In this document: positions 1 to 8,399 of the stretch, piece after piece
How the letters are laid out: each line of letters starts with the position of its first letter
Position numbering within the stretch: the first letter of the stretch is position 1
IMG/VR virus record: IMGVR_UViG_3300021960_000260
Span: 1-34,891 of that record
DNA from: a virus
Strand: one strand, 5' to 3'
Length of the DNA: 34,891 bases
Notes under the pieces: generated by a model
Seen by the model: the letters and a program-made list of their open reading frames with translations, nothing else
Databases searched by the model: none
What the model was told of the DNA's origin: nothing
Program-made: the position numbers and the translations under genes

Positions 1-2504
1 GAAGGAGCAGTTTGACCTATCCCTACGTTACCATTATATCTTTGTAAGACTAAAGGAATATCTCCAACACCCCTATTTGAGGCTTGTAAAAATGCTAAAC
101 TATTAGCTTCATCAACACCAAAATTTAATTGATTACCTGTACCACCACCCGAACTCTTTAATAATAACTGACCAAATGTATCTACACTTGAAAACGTTAT
201 TGCTTGATTAGATTCAATTTTTGCATTAGGACTCGAAGTACCAATCCCTACGTTACCTGAAGAGGTGATGCGGAGTCTTTCTGTATAAGACGCTCCCGAA
301 TGAAAACTTATCTCATCGTTTGTAGCTAAATAATATCTACCTGTAGAAGTAAGACCTGAATAAGCAACTTTACTATTTGAATTATTTAAATACTGAGTAA
401 GTACCTCAGTAGCACCCGATTCTCTTAAAGTTAATTTTTGAGAAAGACTCGAAGCACCTATCCCCACTCTACCTGAAGCGTCTATGCGCATACGCTCATT
501 GTTTCCGTTTGTATAGAAACGAACGCCATTGCCTGATTGAGCATAAAGAGAAATATCCTTATCTGTATTACCGAGAAGTGAACCAATAGTACCAATAAAT
601 CCCGCAGTAGTACCATTAGATTTGAATGCCAAGTTGCTTCCCCAATCATTTACATTAGTATTATCAATGCTCAATGCAGTAGCATTTCCACTTCCTGTAA
701 ATGTTGCAACAGTAGTAGAAGCACCACTTACAGTAAGACTCGATAACGTACCTACTGAAGTGATGTTAGTCTGAGCAGCAGTTGAAAGTGTACCGCCTAG
801 ATTGGTTGCGCTTAGATCTCCGGTTACCGTTACGCTTCCTGATATAGTACCTCCTGTCTTATCGTACTTATCCGATTGCAGATTAGAGATGTCTGTGTCA
901 TTAGAAGCGATATTAGCAGCGTTTGTTGCTACGTTGGCATCAGTTGTTGCTAGATCAGATAAAAGCGGATAGAAGCCACTATAATCGCTCTCGTTGGCTA
1001 CAATAGCGCCTAATCTACCAAATACAGTTGTTACCGCATCGGTGTTGTCTACTTTCTCCCAAGCTGTACCATTAGAAATAACCCAATCACCTACAGCGTA
1101 AGTAATCGTTTCGTATGTGCCTCCTACGCTTACTACGTAGTAATGTCCTTTTACTCCAGTAGCAGCGGGTAAACTTGGTGTATCTGTTGAAGCGTTCCAA
1201 GTACCTTGATATTCTACTTGACCTACTACTGAGTCTGGTAATTGTGCGATTGGAATCTTAGCGCCTGAATCTAAACTAGCATATCCATTAGCTTGACCCT
1301 TTTCGCTTATATCTTGTTTGCCTGACTGTAAAGCCGAGATGTCTGAATCGTTAGATGTGATGTTACCTTCGGCTGTGGTTAGCCTTGAATCAAGACCCGA
1401 AATATCTGTATCGTTGCTAGTAATCTGTGATTGTAAGTTAGAATCTGCTGCTATTCTAGCCGCTTCTTCTGTATCTATATTTCCTTGTAATGTGGTATCG
1501 GCACTTGATCTAGTACTAGCCTCTGCATCAATATTAGATTGAAGTGTAGTATCTGCGCTTGCTCTAGCAGAAGCCTCTGAATCGATGTTATTTTGTAAAG
1601 TTACGTCTGCTGCCTGTAAGGTTGTGATGTCCCCGTCATTCGCAGTTATTTGCGATTGTAGGTTGCTATCGGCAGATGCTCTGGTAGATGCTTCTGAATC
1701 GATATTCGATTGTAGTGTTGTATCCGCTGAGATACGAGCAGACTCTTCATTATCAATGTTAGTCTGAAGAACAACGTCCGCAGCTTGTAGTGCGGTAATA
1801 TCCGAATCGTTAGAGGTGATTTGACCTTGAAGACTAGTGTCGGCAGCGATCCTAGCAGCTTCCTCGTTGTCGATGTTTGTTTGAAGTGTATTATCGTTGG
1901 CTAATCTAGTAGCGGCCTCCGCATCTATATTAGATTGTAGTGTAGTATCGGCAGCAATACGAGCAGTTTCCTCAGCGTCAATATTATCTTGCAATACAAT
2001 ATCTTGCGCCTGCAAGGCCGTAATATCAGAATCGTTTGATGTGATTTGAGACTGTAAAGCTGAAGAATCTAAGGTTAAAGTCTGACCTGATACCGTAGCT
2101 GAAACACCCGCATCACCCGTAAAGATTAAAGACTGAGAATCTAAATCAACACTCCCAGCATTAGTTCCATCGCTGATGTCAAGGTCTTGAGCAGTAATAT
2201 TGTTGTCAACATAATCTTTAACAGCAGCAGAAGTAGGAATGCTAGTGTCATTATCATTGCTACCAATGCCATCCGCTTCATCTACGAATTTTGTTATGGT
2301 TATATTTTCTCCTGAGTCTTTTAGTGATCCAAAAGCAACTGTACCTGTAGCAGTAACGTCTCCTGAAGTGTTTAAACTAACACCAGTCCCATTACCGTTA
2401 CCATCGGTTATTTCCTGTTCAGCGGCTTCTAATTCACCATTATCAGCTACCTTAAGTATCGATTTATAGGTGTCTTTAATCTTTGTACCTGTAAAGCTTG
2501 CCAT
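1..2504 (-). CDS. Tail fibre/spike, N-terminal part (runs off left edge)
   Basis: Open minus-strand frame from an ATG at 2504 to base 1 with no stop. The first ~140 residues carry Ala/Ser/Thr/Gly-rich sequence likely to attach to the virion. Residues ~149-396 are repeats of the type LQSNIDAEAATR / LQSQITSNDSDI, read as a trimeric coiled-coil shaft. After residue ~400 come β-rich domains, then repeats with the motif GNVGIGTSSP (near residues 678, 751 and 826). Such motifs are common in phage fibres and adhesins. The frame matches the fibre fragment at the right edge of the window; joined through the 126-bp repeat, the protein would be about 1200 residues. It lies directly after the connector and a 36-residue ORF. 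Role inferred: host recognition. Confidence 0.85.
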   Translation of the reverse strand, partial: MASFTGTKIKDTYKSILKVADNGELEAAEQEITDGNGNGTGVSLNTSGDVTATGTVAFGSLKDSGENITITKFVDEADGIGSNDNDTSIPTSAAVKDYVDNNITAQDLDISDGTNAGSVDLDSQSLIFTGDAGVSATVSGQTLTLDSSALQSQITSNDSDITALQAQDIVLQDNIDAEETARIAADTTLQSNIDAEAATRLANDNTLQTNIDNEEAARIAADTSLQGQITSNDSDITALQAADVVLQTNIDNEESARISADTTLQSNIDSEASTRASADSNLQSQITANDGDITTLQAADVTLQNNIDSEASARASADTTLQSNIDAEASTRSSADTTLQGNIDTEEAARIAADSNLQSQITSNDTDISGLDSRLTTAEGNITSNDSDISALQSGKQDISEKGQANGYASLDSGAKIPIAQLPDSVVGQVEYQGTWNASTDTPSLPAATGVKGHYYVVSVGGTYETITYAVGDWVISNGTAWEKVDNTDAVTTVFGRLGAIVANESDYSGFYPLLSDLATTDANVATNAANIASNDTDISNLQSDKYDKTGGTISGSVTVTGDLSATNLGGTLSTAAQTNITSVGTLSSLTVSGASTTVATFTGSGNATALSIDNTNVNDWGSNLAFKSNGTTAGFIGTIGSLLGNTDKDISLYAQSGNGVRFYTNGNNERMRIDASGRVGIGASSLSQKLTLRESGATEVLTQYLNNSNSKVAYSGLTSTGRYYLATNDEISFHSGASYTERLRITSSGNVGIGTSSPNAKIESNQAITFSSVDTFGQLLLKSSGGGTGNQLNFGVDEANSLAFLQASNRGVGDIPLVLQRYNGNVGIGQTAP
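15..140. repeat. Identical 126-bp repeat, left copy
   Basis: Identical to 34766-34891. Lies inside the fibre frame. Bases 1-14 differ from 34752-34765 but still encode a GIG-type repeat start (QTAP). Confidence 0.95.
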
Positions 2505-2505
2505 A

Positions 2506-2616
2506 CTATTTATTGTTTATTTTTTCTGTTTGTTTTTTCTCTATCTTCTTTAGAAACTCTATCAGCTTCTTTATATTCTCTTCTTTCGGTTTGTACCTGC
2601 CTCGTACTTTCGTCAT
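2506..2616 (-). CDS. Small basic protein, 36 aa
   Basis: ATG at 2616, stop TAG at 2506. It sits one base after the connector stop codon and one base before the tail-fibre start, which suggests translational coupling. The product is very rich in Lys and Glu (starts MTKVRGRYKPKEENIKKL) and probably a single amphipathic helix. I do not recognise a family. The tight spacing and sensible composition support a real gene, but it is short enough to be chance. Confidence 0.55.
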   Translation of the reverse strand: MTKVRGRYKPKEENIKKLIEFLKKIEKKQTEKINNK

Positions 2617-2617
2617 A

Positions 2618-3136
2618 TTATCCCAAATAGATTCCACCAAAGTTTACGTCTCTATCTGGATGCATCTCCTCATTAGCAGTGCTAGTATACTCAGGATACA
2701 ATTCGCTATTAAAGTCCATATAATCCATAAAGCGTCTAGTATAAAACTCAGCAGTTTCTAGCGCACTTCTAGTAAGCATATTAATCTCTTCCATAGATGC
2801 AGAAACACTGTTCTCGCTAGTATGCTTATAAACTCCTCCGTTGCTTATTTGAAAGGCTGAGAAGGGCATATATTCTGCTTGCGTAAACCAGATAAGCATT
2901 GGCTTAACATAGGTTTCTAGAAGAAGCTTATAGTTAGCATTTCCCGCATCATCAATAGTATCATTAATAATCAGTTCTTGCATCTTGTTATACAGCTTAC
3001 CTCCTAAATAGTTTTGTATATGCGTATCTTGAGCCACCTCAACAAACTGAACGATCTTGTCAGGATCAACAGTTCCTCCAATAATGGACTTCTGCTTGAT
3101 GTCTTTTATAGTTACAAATAATGCTTTCTGTGCCAT
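2618..3136 (-). CDS. Putative head-tail connector (DUF6712-like)
   Basis: 172 residues, mostly helical, with no catalytic motif. It lies two bases after the portal gene, where phages usually place the head-completion/adaptor protein (gp6/gp15 type) that binds under the portal ring. Length and helical content fit that class. The sequence resembles proteins found beside portals in Bacteroidota phages, which I associate with DUF6712. Function is inferred from position and composition; a neck or tail-completion protein is the alternative. Confidence 0.6.
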   Translation of the reverse strand: MAQKALFVTIKDIKQKSIIGGTVDPDKIVQFVEVAQDTHIQNYLGGKLYNKMQELIINDTIDDAGNANYKLLLETYVKPMLIWFTQAEYMPFSAFQISNGGVYKHTSENSVSASMEEINMLTRSALETAEFYTRRFMDYMDFNSELYPEYTSTANEEMHPDRDVNFGGIYLG

Positions 3137-3138
3137 AA

Positions 3139-4896
3139 TTATTTGCTTGTTGGGTAAGCTCCTCTGTTAGGCATATCCTTTGGCGCTATTGGCACCTCTG
3201 AAGGATTGTTTGGGGCTGTATAGCCTTCTGCTAGCGCCTCATCTTCACTTACTCTAGTTTTCTTTTTATATATTCTTTTCTCCCAATAGTGATGGCAATT
3301 CTTTCCGCCCTTAAACTTAAAGAGTGAATAGTTTCTGCCCTGGTGTCCTAGTTCGTTATTGATACCTCTAAACGACATCTGATTGATGTCTTCTAGTCTG
3401 AATACAATATCCTTCTCTGTTAAAGTTTCCATTCTTGAGCAGAACTGTCTGCTGTCAGGAGACTTGCGCATAGGCATATAAGCATAACGTACCTTATAGC
3501 CTTTGTTGTCTTGCTTAGAGGTTTTGCCTGGCTTTGCATCATCTTCTGTTACGCTAGCTAGATCTACTTTCTCAGCAGATACCAATTCCCACTCGTCAGA
3601 GATTACTTCACCAAAGTCTTCTAGTTGATCAAACAGATCTTCAAACTCATCATCAGATAGGTCAGATAGTTCTTCAGGCTCTTGCTTAGAAAGCTTTTCA
3701 CCTGTTTCCTCTTCTCTCTTAACTTTAGTAGAGATGTTGTCTAACTCTGTAAACTCAATCGGTTGTAGTGTTACAAAGTATAGGTTGAGGTATATATTAT
3801 TAAAGGCAAGGATTTCATCCAAGCCGTCTATGATCTGTTGTTGGAATGGACGAATAACCATATTGTCCATAATGATAGAAGCTGTGCGTAGCTCTTCAGC
3901 GTTGTTACCAAAACCAGTATTGTCTTTAATACCTAATAAGATAGGAGATACAATACGGTGGCCCAACATAATCTTCTCTCTAGATTCGTCTGCGAGAAAC
4001 TGATATTGCGCGTGAGCGTCAGGAAGATGGATTGCCTCAATGCTTGCCTGATCTTCTGCGCTCTCATTAAATGTAAGTATGAATTTACCTGCGTTAGAAG
4101 ATCCAGAGAACTTGTCGTATATCTTACGCTCAATTAACTCCTGAGTTTCCTCATTAGGGATTCCGTTGTTAAAGTTAACCAACAAAGAGGGCTGTAAGCC
4201 ATTCTGAATATTGTTGATGTGGTAGTTTGCCACTTCTTCTTCCAATTCAGCATACTGAAGACAGCCATTATAATCGACAGGAGCATAGTAATAGAATCCT
4301 GATTTGTATGGTTTAAACACATATAGTTCTACAGCTTCAGACTTGCTTCCATTTCCAAATGTAGGAATGCGTTTAGGTTTGTCGCTAGGCTTAAGCTCTG
4401 ACCATTTAGGGTGGTAGTAGTAAGCTTCTACTCTTCCATTCTTGGCCTTCTCAGCTCTTAGCGTCTCCATAGGAAAATGACGCACCTGAACAATAGCGGT
4501 CTTAGGTTTGTTGTAAATTACCTGTACAGCGCCCTGTCCTAATAGCTTATAATCGTTAACAAGCTTGCGCATACAAGAAGGCTTAAGCAGAAGCTTCATC
4601 TTAGCATACATCTCAGGCTTCTCAGCGCTGTCTGTGGCATCTAGGCCTCTTCCGTATATCATTTCTGTTATACCGTTGATGCAGCAGGCGTTGGTGGGAC
4701 TGCCCAAGTACTTCTCTATTAAAGAGTCAAAGTAGTCTTCTCCGTCTGCTCCACAGGTATAAAGCACCCAGTCCTTGCGATCATCCTCAATCACTTCAGG
4801 TGACTGATAGCCGCTAAGGTTTACAAGCCTAACGCTATCTTTATACTGCTTAGGCTGTTGAGGTGTTTTAATTGTTCTTATTGTATGCTTTGCCAT
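3139..4896 (-). CDS. Portal protein
   Basis: 585 residues, typical length for a portal subunit. Portals form the dodecameric ring at one vertex of the head through which DNA is packaged. The N-terminal two thirds show portal features: an early NACCINGITEMIYGRGLD segment, alternating helix/strand core, and the stretch around residues 310-370 rich in Asn, Gly and helices (HRIVSPILLGIKDNTGFGNN), as in PBSX/SPP1-type portals. An acidic region (~390-450) is followed by a C-terminal domain with Cys and His residues (QFCSRM ... GGKNCHHYW), common in Bacteroidota phage portals and possibly metal binding. Unusually, the portal comes last in the head block, after the capsid gene. Confidence 0.88.
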   Translation of the reverse strand: MAKHTIRTIKTPQQPKQYKDSVRLVNLSGYQSPEVIEDDRKDWVLYTCGADGEDYFDSLIEKYLGSPTNACCINGITEMIYGRGLDATDSAEKPEMYAKMKLLLKPSCMRKLVNDYKLLGQGAVQVIYNKPKTAIVQVRHFPMETLRAEKAKNGRVEAYYYHPKWSELKPSDKPKRIPTFGNGSKSEAVELYVFKPYKSGFYYYAPVDYNGCLQYAELEEEVANYHINNIQNGLQPSLLVNFNNGIPNEETQELIERKIYDKFSGSSNAGKFILTFNESAEDQASIEAIHLPDAHAQYQFLADESREKIMLGHRIVSPILLGIKDNTGFGNNAEELRTASIIMDNMVIRPFQQQIIDGLDEILAFNNIYLNLYFVTLQPIEFTELDNISTKVKREEETGEKLSKQEPEELSDLSDDEFEDLFDQLEDFGEVISDEWELVSAEKVDLASVTEDDAKPGKTSKQDNKGYKVRYAYMPMRKSPDSRQFCSRMETLTEKDIVFRLEDINQMSFRGINNELGHQGRNYSLFKFKGGKNCHHYWEKRIYKKKTRVSEDEALAEGYTAPNNPSEVPIAPKDMPNRGAYPTSK

Positions 4897-4897
4897 A

Positions 4898-5350
4898 TTA
4901 TAAAACTATGTAAGTATCCTCGCCGTCATCGTACTTTTTGTAAACGCCAGGATAGCTGTAAACTTTCTTCTTGTCCGTATCGCTAGTAACAAAGATAGTA
5001 TCTCTGAATATTAGCAAGGTGTCATTCTTTATCTCTATTCTATATCTAGAACTCTCTTTAAGTTCAGACGTAGAAAGTATGGTTATGTTTAAATAATTCT
5101 CATTAGATGATAATGCAAAACGCCAACCTTCTGTAGCGGTGCTTTCATCAAACTCCCAGTCAAAGTTAGTATCTTCCCAATCGTATTTAACTAAATCCCA
5201 TTGTAGATCAGCTACAGGCAAGTAAGACTGCGTTATGTTGGTCTCCTCGTCTGTTATATATATAAGGCAATCCAATATATCTGCTGCACTGTAACTTGAA
5301 GGTACTACAGAAAAAGTTTGCTCTGTTGTTATCGGCTTTAATCGTATCAC
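4898..5350 (-). CDS. Hypothetical virion protein
   Basis: 150 residues, strand-rich and acidic, with many aromatic residues (LQWDLVKYDWEDTNFDWEF). It ends one base before the portal start region, so the two are probably co-translated. The content suggests a small β-sandwich structural protein. I recognise no family. Position between the tube-like gene and the portal makes a neck or tail role likely. Confidence 0.6.
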   Translation of the reverse strand: MIRLKPITTEQTFSVVPSSYSAADILDCLIYITDEETNITQSYLPVADLQWDLVKYDWEDTNFDWEFDESTATEGWRFALSSNENYLNITILSTSELKESSRYRIEIKNDTLLIFRDTIFVTSDTDKKKVYSYPGVYKKYDDGEDTYIVL

Positions 5351-5394
5351 AATAGGATAACCAAACCCTATTAGTTTTGTTTTTGTTTGAGCAT

Positions 5395-5420
5395 AAAAAA
5401 AGCGGCCTTACGGGGCCGCT
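5395..5420 (-). terminator. Rho-independent terminator after 171-aa gene
   Basis: Perfect 7-bp stem AGCGGCC/GGCCGCT with a 6-nt loop (5401-5420). On the minus strand it is followed by a T run (7 T, counting the last stem base). It lies ~30 bases after the stop at 5447. Confidence 0.88.
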
Positions 5421-5446
5421 CTTTAAATTCAGGTCTAATATAATTT

Positions 5447-5962
5447 CTATGCAGTAATTACAGTAGCCTGTGTAGTGAAATCTCCTCCAGTGATTGAGTT
5501 AGCAGGAGTTCTTTCCATACCTGAGAATGTAAGAGTGTATCCAGAAAGATCACCCATAGCAGCACCAGTTACAATAGTACCACCAGTTACATCGGCTCCG
5601 TGCTCTCTACCAACGTAGATAAAGTTTCCGTTGTAGTCCTCTACCACAATGTGAGGACGGCCGAATGCTAGCAATTTAATTGCTTGATTGTCCGCTGCGC
5701 TTAATTTTGGTAGGGTAAGTTCTAGCACCTGCTCAAAAGCAGTTGTTCCATTCTCTCTAGAAGTCTGGATATTTTGCGTTAAAGAAGAGTTGCCTTTAAG
5801 TTCATACTGGTAGAATGTTTCTCCAGAGAACTCAGTAGAAGGAATAGAATCGTCTGCGCCTGGTGTTACTGAAATACCGTAATTAGCGATGTAAACGTTC
5901 TTAAGACCACCAACTGAATCCTTACAAGGTAAAGCTCTTGCTGTTGAAATGTCACAAGCCAT
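5447..5962 (-). CDS. Putative major tail (tube) protein
   Basis: 171 residues, β-rich, no catalytic motif. It begins MACDISTARALPCKDSVGGL, an N-terminus I associate with abundant virion proteins of Bacteroidota phages. The C-terminal part (GYTLTFSGMERTPANSITGG) resembles the strand-and-tail ending of tail-tube subunits. The gene has its own upstream and downstream terminators, like the capsid gene before it, which fits a highly expressed structural protein. Alternatives are a head decoration protein or stopper. Confidence 0.55.
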   Translation of the reverse strand: MACDISTARALPCKDSVGGLKNVYIANYGISVTPGADDSIPSTEFSGETFYQYELKGNSSLTQNIQTSRENGTTAFEQVLELTLPKLSAADNQAIKLLAFGRPHIVVEDYNGNFIYVGREHGADVTGGTIVTGAAMGDLSGYTLTFSGMERTPANSITGGDFTTQATVITA

Positions 5963-5977
5963 AGTTATTTTTTTATT

Positions 5978-6013
5978 AAAAAAGGGCAGGTAGGCTCAAT
6001 GGCTTACCTACCC
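5978..6013 (-). terminator. Terminator after the major capsid gene
   Basis: Twelve-position stem (5984-5995 with 6002-6013) with one mismatch and one G-T pair and a short loop. On the minus strand it is followed by six T. It lies directly after the capsid stop codon at 6037. Confidence 0.85.
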
Positions 6014-6036
6014 CTTTTTGTTATACAATTATTTTA

Positions 6037-6981
6037 TTAAGCTAAAGTAAGAAGAACTAGATCAGATCCAATTCCGTACTGCACTCCAGAAGTAAATCTC
6101 ATAATAACGCGAACGTTTTGAGATCCGTCTAGATCAGCCATATCAATAACTTTAACTTCGTTGTGGTCAGAAAGAAGACCGGTACCAAAGTACAAGTTAG
6201 AAGCCTCACCAGCAACGATGTGGTCAGCAGGCATACCTGGAGCGTGTTGGATTTTTACTCCGTCAAAAGAAAGAGCATTTCCGTTGTTATACCAAAGTCC
6301 ACCTTTGCTATCAACACCCGCAGCACCAAGACCTGAAGCACCAAATCCACCTAAAGAGCGGATATATGCTTTGTAGGCAATAGTAGGAACGTAGATAGTA
6401 AGATCCTCACGACCGTAAACAGTAGAAGGAACTGCATCAAGAACGTTCTCTAAAAGTCCACCAATGTTAGAAGAAGTAAATGAAGTTTCTGAACCATTAG
6501 CAGCGTCATTTACTGTAGCATCAGCAGCCATAAGTACTGTGAAACCGTCAAACTCACCAGCAGTTGCGTTAACACCTGCCCAGATGTTTTGCTCAGTTTT
6601 CTCAGCTACTTTACCAGCAACGTGAGCGATCAAGAAATCAGCAAATTTAGGAGGAAGTTGGTCAAAAGCACCGATTCCCATTTGTACAGCCTCCCAGTCA
6701 GAACGGAAGTCTTTCTTACAAAGCTCAACGTTTACTTGGAATTCTTCTGGTTGAAGGATACGCTCTGTTAAAGTAACAGCTCCTGTGTCAGTAAAGTCGC
6801 AAGTAGCGTTAGCGATAAGTCCTGAAGTATCAACTTTCTTGATTACCTCTTTGAACTTTACGTTTGGTTTAATGCTAATAGCATTTTCGTTCAGGGTTTT
6901 ACCTGAAAGTAACGCTGCTGAGATATACTGTCCCGCAAATTCACCAGCGTAAGTAGTAGTAATTGATGTAGTAGTTGCCAT
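6037..6981 (-). CDS. Major capsid protein
   Basis: 314 residues, within the HK97-fold size range. The sequence reads as a capsid protein: an N-terminal arm (MATTTSITTTYAGEFAGQYI), an E-loop-like segment with VTLTERILQPEEFQVNVELC, a spine-helix region (PPKFADFLIAHVAGKVAEKTEQNIWAG), and a C-terminal strand GVQYGIGSDLVLLTLA. It follows the scaffold-like gene by 13 bases and is followed by its own terminator, matching high late expression. No separate maturation region is seen, in keeping with the separate scaffold and protease genes upstream. Confidence 0.9.
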   Translation of the reverse strand: MATTTSITTTYAGEFAGQYISAALLSGKTLNENAISIKPNVKFKEVIKKVDTSGLIANATCDFTDTGAVTLTERILQPEEFQVNVELCKKDFRSDWEAVQMGIGAFDQLPPKFADFLIAHVAGKVAEKTEQNIWAGVNATAGEFDGFTVLMAADATVNDAANGSETSFTSSNIGGLLENVLDAVPSTVYGREDLTIYVPTIAYKAYIRSLGGFGASGLGAAGVDSKGGLWYNNGNALSFDGVKIQHAPGMPADHIVAGEASNLYFGTGLLSDHNEVKVIDMADLDGSQNVRVIMRFTSGVQYGIGSDLVLLTLA

Positions 6982-6994
6982 TTTTATTAATTAA

Positions 6995-7444
6995 TTACTT
7001 GTTAAACATTTTCTCATACACAACACTCATTGTGTTGCGAGGTTTTGCCTGAGCAAAGAAGTTTAGCTTTGCAGTCTCTTCTACTTCAGGTGAATGAGTG
7101 ATAGGCTCGGCGGCAGGCTCCTGAGAAGACAACTCCTCTTTAGCTAGCTCTTCGGTAGGAACTTCTACTTCCATTTCCTCAGAACCCATTTTCTCAATGA
7201 TTGCTTCGTACATAGCTTTCATTTCTGCAATAGCAGCTTCAAGCTCTTGTTTTGTAGCATACTTCATTTCTTCTTCTGCTACATCCTCTGCAACATCTTC
7301 AGGTGCCATTTCATCTTCTGGCATATCCTCAAGCATAACAGGGTCGTTTACTTCTACCTCTTCTACAGAAAGCTCCACTTGTGGCTCTTCTTCAGAAGAA
7401 AGCAGGACAGACTTTAATTTGTCTACGATTTCACTTGCTTTCAT
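6995..7444 (-). CDS. Putative scaffold protein
   Basis: 149 residues, strongly acidic, with long Glu/Asp-rich stretches and a coiled-coil core (residues ~60-90, ATKQELEAAIAEMKAMYEAI). The C-terminus is short and basic (NTMSVVYEKMFNK), as in scaffolds whose last residues bind the coat. It lies immediately upstream of the capsid gene and downstream of the protease region, the classic scaffold place. Assignment rests on composition and position, not on a recognised motif. Confidence 0.7.
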   Translation of the reverse strand: MKASEIVDKLKSVLLSSEEEPQVELSVEEVEVNDPVMLEDMPEDEMAPEDVAEDVAEEEMKYATKQELEAAIAEMKAMYEAIIEKMGSEEMEVEVPTEELAKEELSSQEPAAEPITHSPEVEETAKLNFFAQAKPRNTMSVVYEKMFNK

Positions 7445-7496
7445 AAATACTTAAATTATATTAGGTTAACTATTGATTACTTTGATTGTTGTATTT

Positions 7497-7643
7497 TCAG
7501 ACTCTACCGACTCCCTGATTGATCATATTGCCCTTACAGCATCTTCTGCTATACAGGCTTCCTTTCTGGCATAAACAGGCTCTTCTGTTTTCTCTGGGGC
7601 TAGTTCTGCTAGGATTATACTTGCCCCTATCTCTCCTATGCAT
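7497..7643 (-). CDS. Small Cys-rich protein, 48 aa
   Basis: ATG at 7643 overlaps the stop codon of the 209-aa gene (ATGCATAG arrangement); stop TGA at 7497. The product is basic with the motif RRACLCQKGSLYSRRCC followed by INQGVG. I recognise a C-x-C ... CC ... QGIG pattern in short proteins encoded near capsid genes of Bacteroidota phages. The four cysteines may bind a metal. Function unknown. Confidence 0.72.
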   Translation of the reverse strand: MHRRDRGKYNPSRTSPRENRRACLCQKGSLYSRRCCKGNMINQGVGRV

Positions 7644-8265
7644 AAGACTGTACTTTTTGAATAAAGAATATAATATCCCAAACTAGCGCATCACCACCCT
7701 TGGCGGTTATGTTCCATTGTGAACCGTTAACAGCAAAGCTAGAATCGGCGTAATATTGGAACACCTGATGATAGTCGTGAGGTACATCATTTCCTTTAGG
7801 GAAAGTAATCGTATCTCGTATTCTATCATACGGAGTCCCGTTACCGCCTTCAAAGTGTATTTCCAAGTAAGTCTGATTAGCGTTTGGTGCTTGATACTTA
7901 AATACTAGCGTCATTACATAAGTATCGTTTTCTGCATCTGCTAGCACCTTTTTGGTTGTAGGATTGTAGTAGTCTACACCAGTATAACTTCTGTATACGC
8001 TAGCGCCATTATTAGGCAACACAACTTCTGCGTCTTGTAGCAAAGGGAATTTAGAAGCTGAAGTCCATTCTCCGTCATCGTATCTAGCCCATCCTGTTCC
8101 TGATCCAACACCAGCTTGAGGATACAGCTTAACCCACTCGCCATTCCATACAGTCCATACGCCTGCGGCAGTGGTGACATAAGCGCCTTCTTCAATTTGA
8201 TAATATAGACGTTCTTCTTCTGTGTTAACGTCTGACTGAACCTTGTATGAAGTATTTTTAATCAT
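7636..8265 (-). CDS. Putative head fibre/decoration protein
   Basis: 209 residues. Residues ~25-70 (YYQIEEGAYVTTAAGVWTVWNGEWVKLYPQ is the start of this part) look like a Trp-rich carbohydrate- or attachment-type module. The rest, from GWARYDDGEWTSASKF to DALVWDIIFFIQKVQ, resembles a jelly-roll domain that I know from virion proteins of Bacteroidota phages. It lies between the protease and the scaffold, and its start overlaps the preceding 45-aa gene by four bases (ATGA). Exact place in the virion is inferred. Confidence 0.6.
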   Translation of the reverse strand: MIKNTSYKVQSDVNTEEERLYYQIEEGAYVTTAAGVWTVWNGEWVKLYPQAGVGSGTGWARYDDGEWTSASKFPLLQDAEVVLPNNGASVYRSYTGVDYYNPTTKKVLADAENDTYVMTLVFKYQAPNANQTYLEIHFEGGNGTPYDRIRDTITFPKGNDVPHDYHQVFQYYADSSFAVNGSQWNITAKGGDALVWDIIFFIQKVQSYA

Positions 8266-8399
8266 CTGCCTTGTCCTCTATATGGTTTGCTATAATTCTT
8301 AGATGTCTTGCTTTTAGACTGTTTAGTTTTAGAATGAACCCCTTTGCGATTAACCTTTGATTTAGGTTGAAATACGACTATATTCTGTTTCTTAGCCAT
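8262..8399 (-). CDS. Small basic protein, 45 aa (KGVHSKTK family)
   Basis: ATG at 8399 lies inside the end of the protease gene (8-base overlap); stop TGA at 8262 overlaps the next start. The product is very basic and ends in KGVHSKTKQSKSKTSKNY then RGQGR. This Lys/Ser-rich motif recurs in short proteins of Bacteroidota phages in the same place. Both ends are coupled to neighbours, which supports translation. It might bind nucleic acid or scaffold; the role is unknown. Confidence 0.72.
   Translation of the reverse strand: MAKKQNIVVFQPKSKVNRKGVHSKTKQSKSKTSKNYSKPYRGQGR

Noticed and set aside
1-140. Defined direct terminal repeats of the virion DNA
   Set aside because: Match lies inside a fibre gene, breaks before base 15 and ends at the window edge; an assembly join or internal repeat explains it better.
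1318-2060. Regular ~48-bp repeats, possible CRISPR array
   Set aside because: They are coding repeats of the fibre coiled coil in one open minus frame, with variable unit sequence and no spacers.
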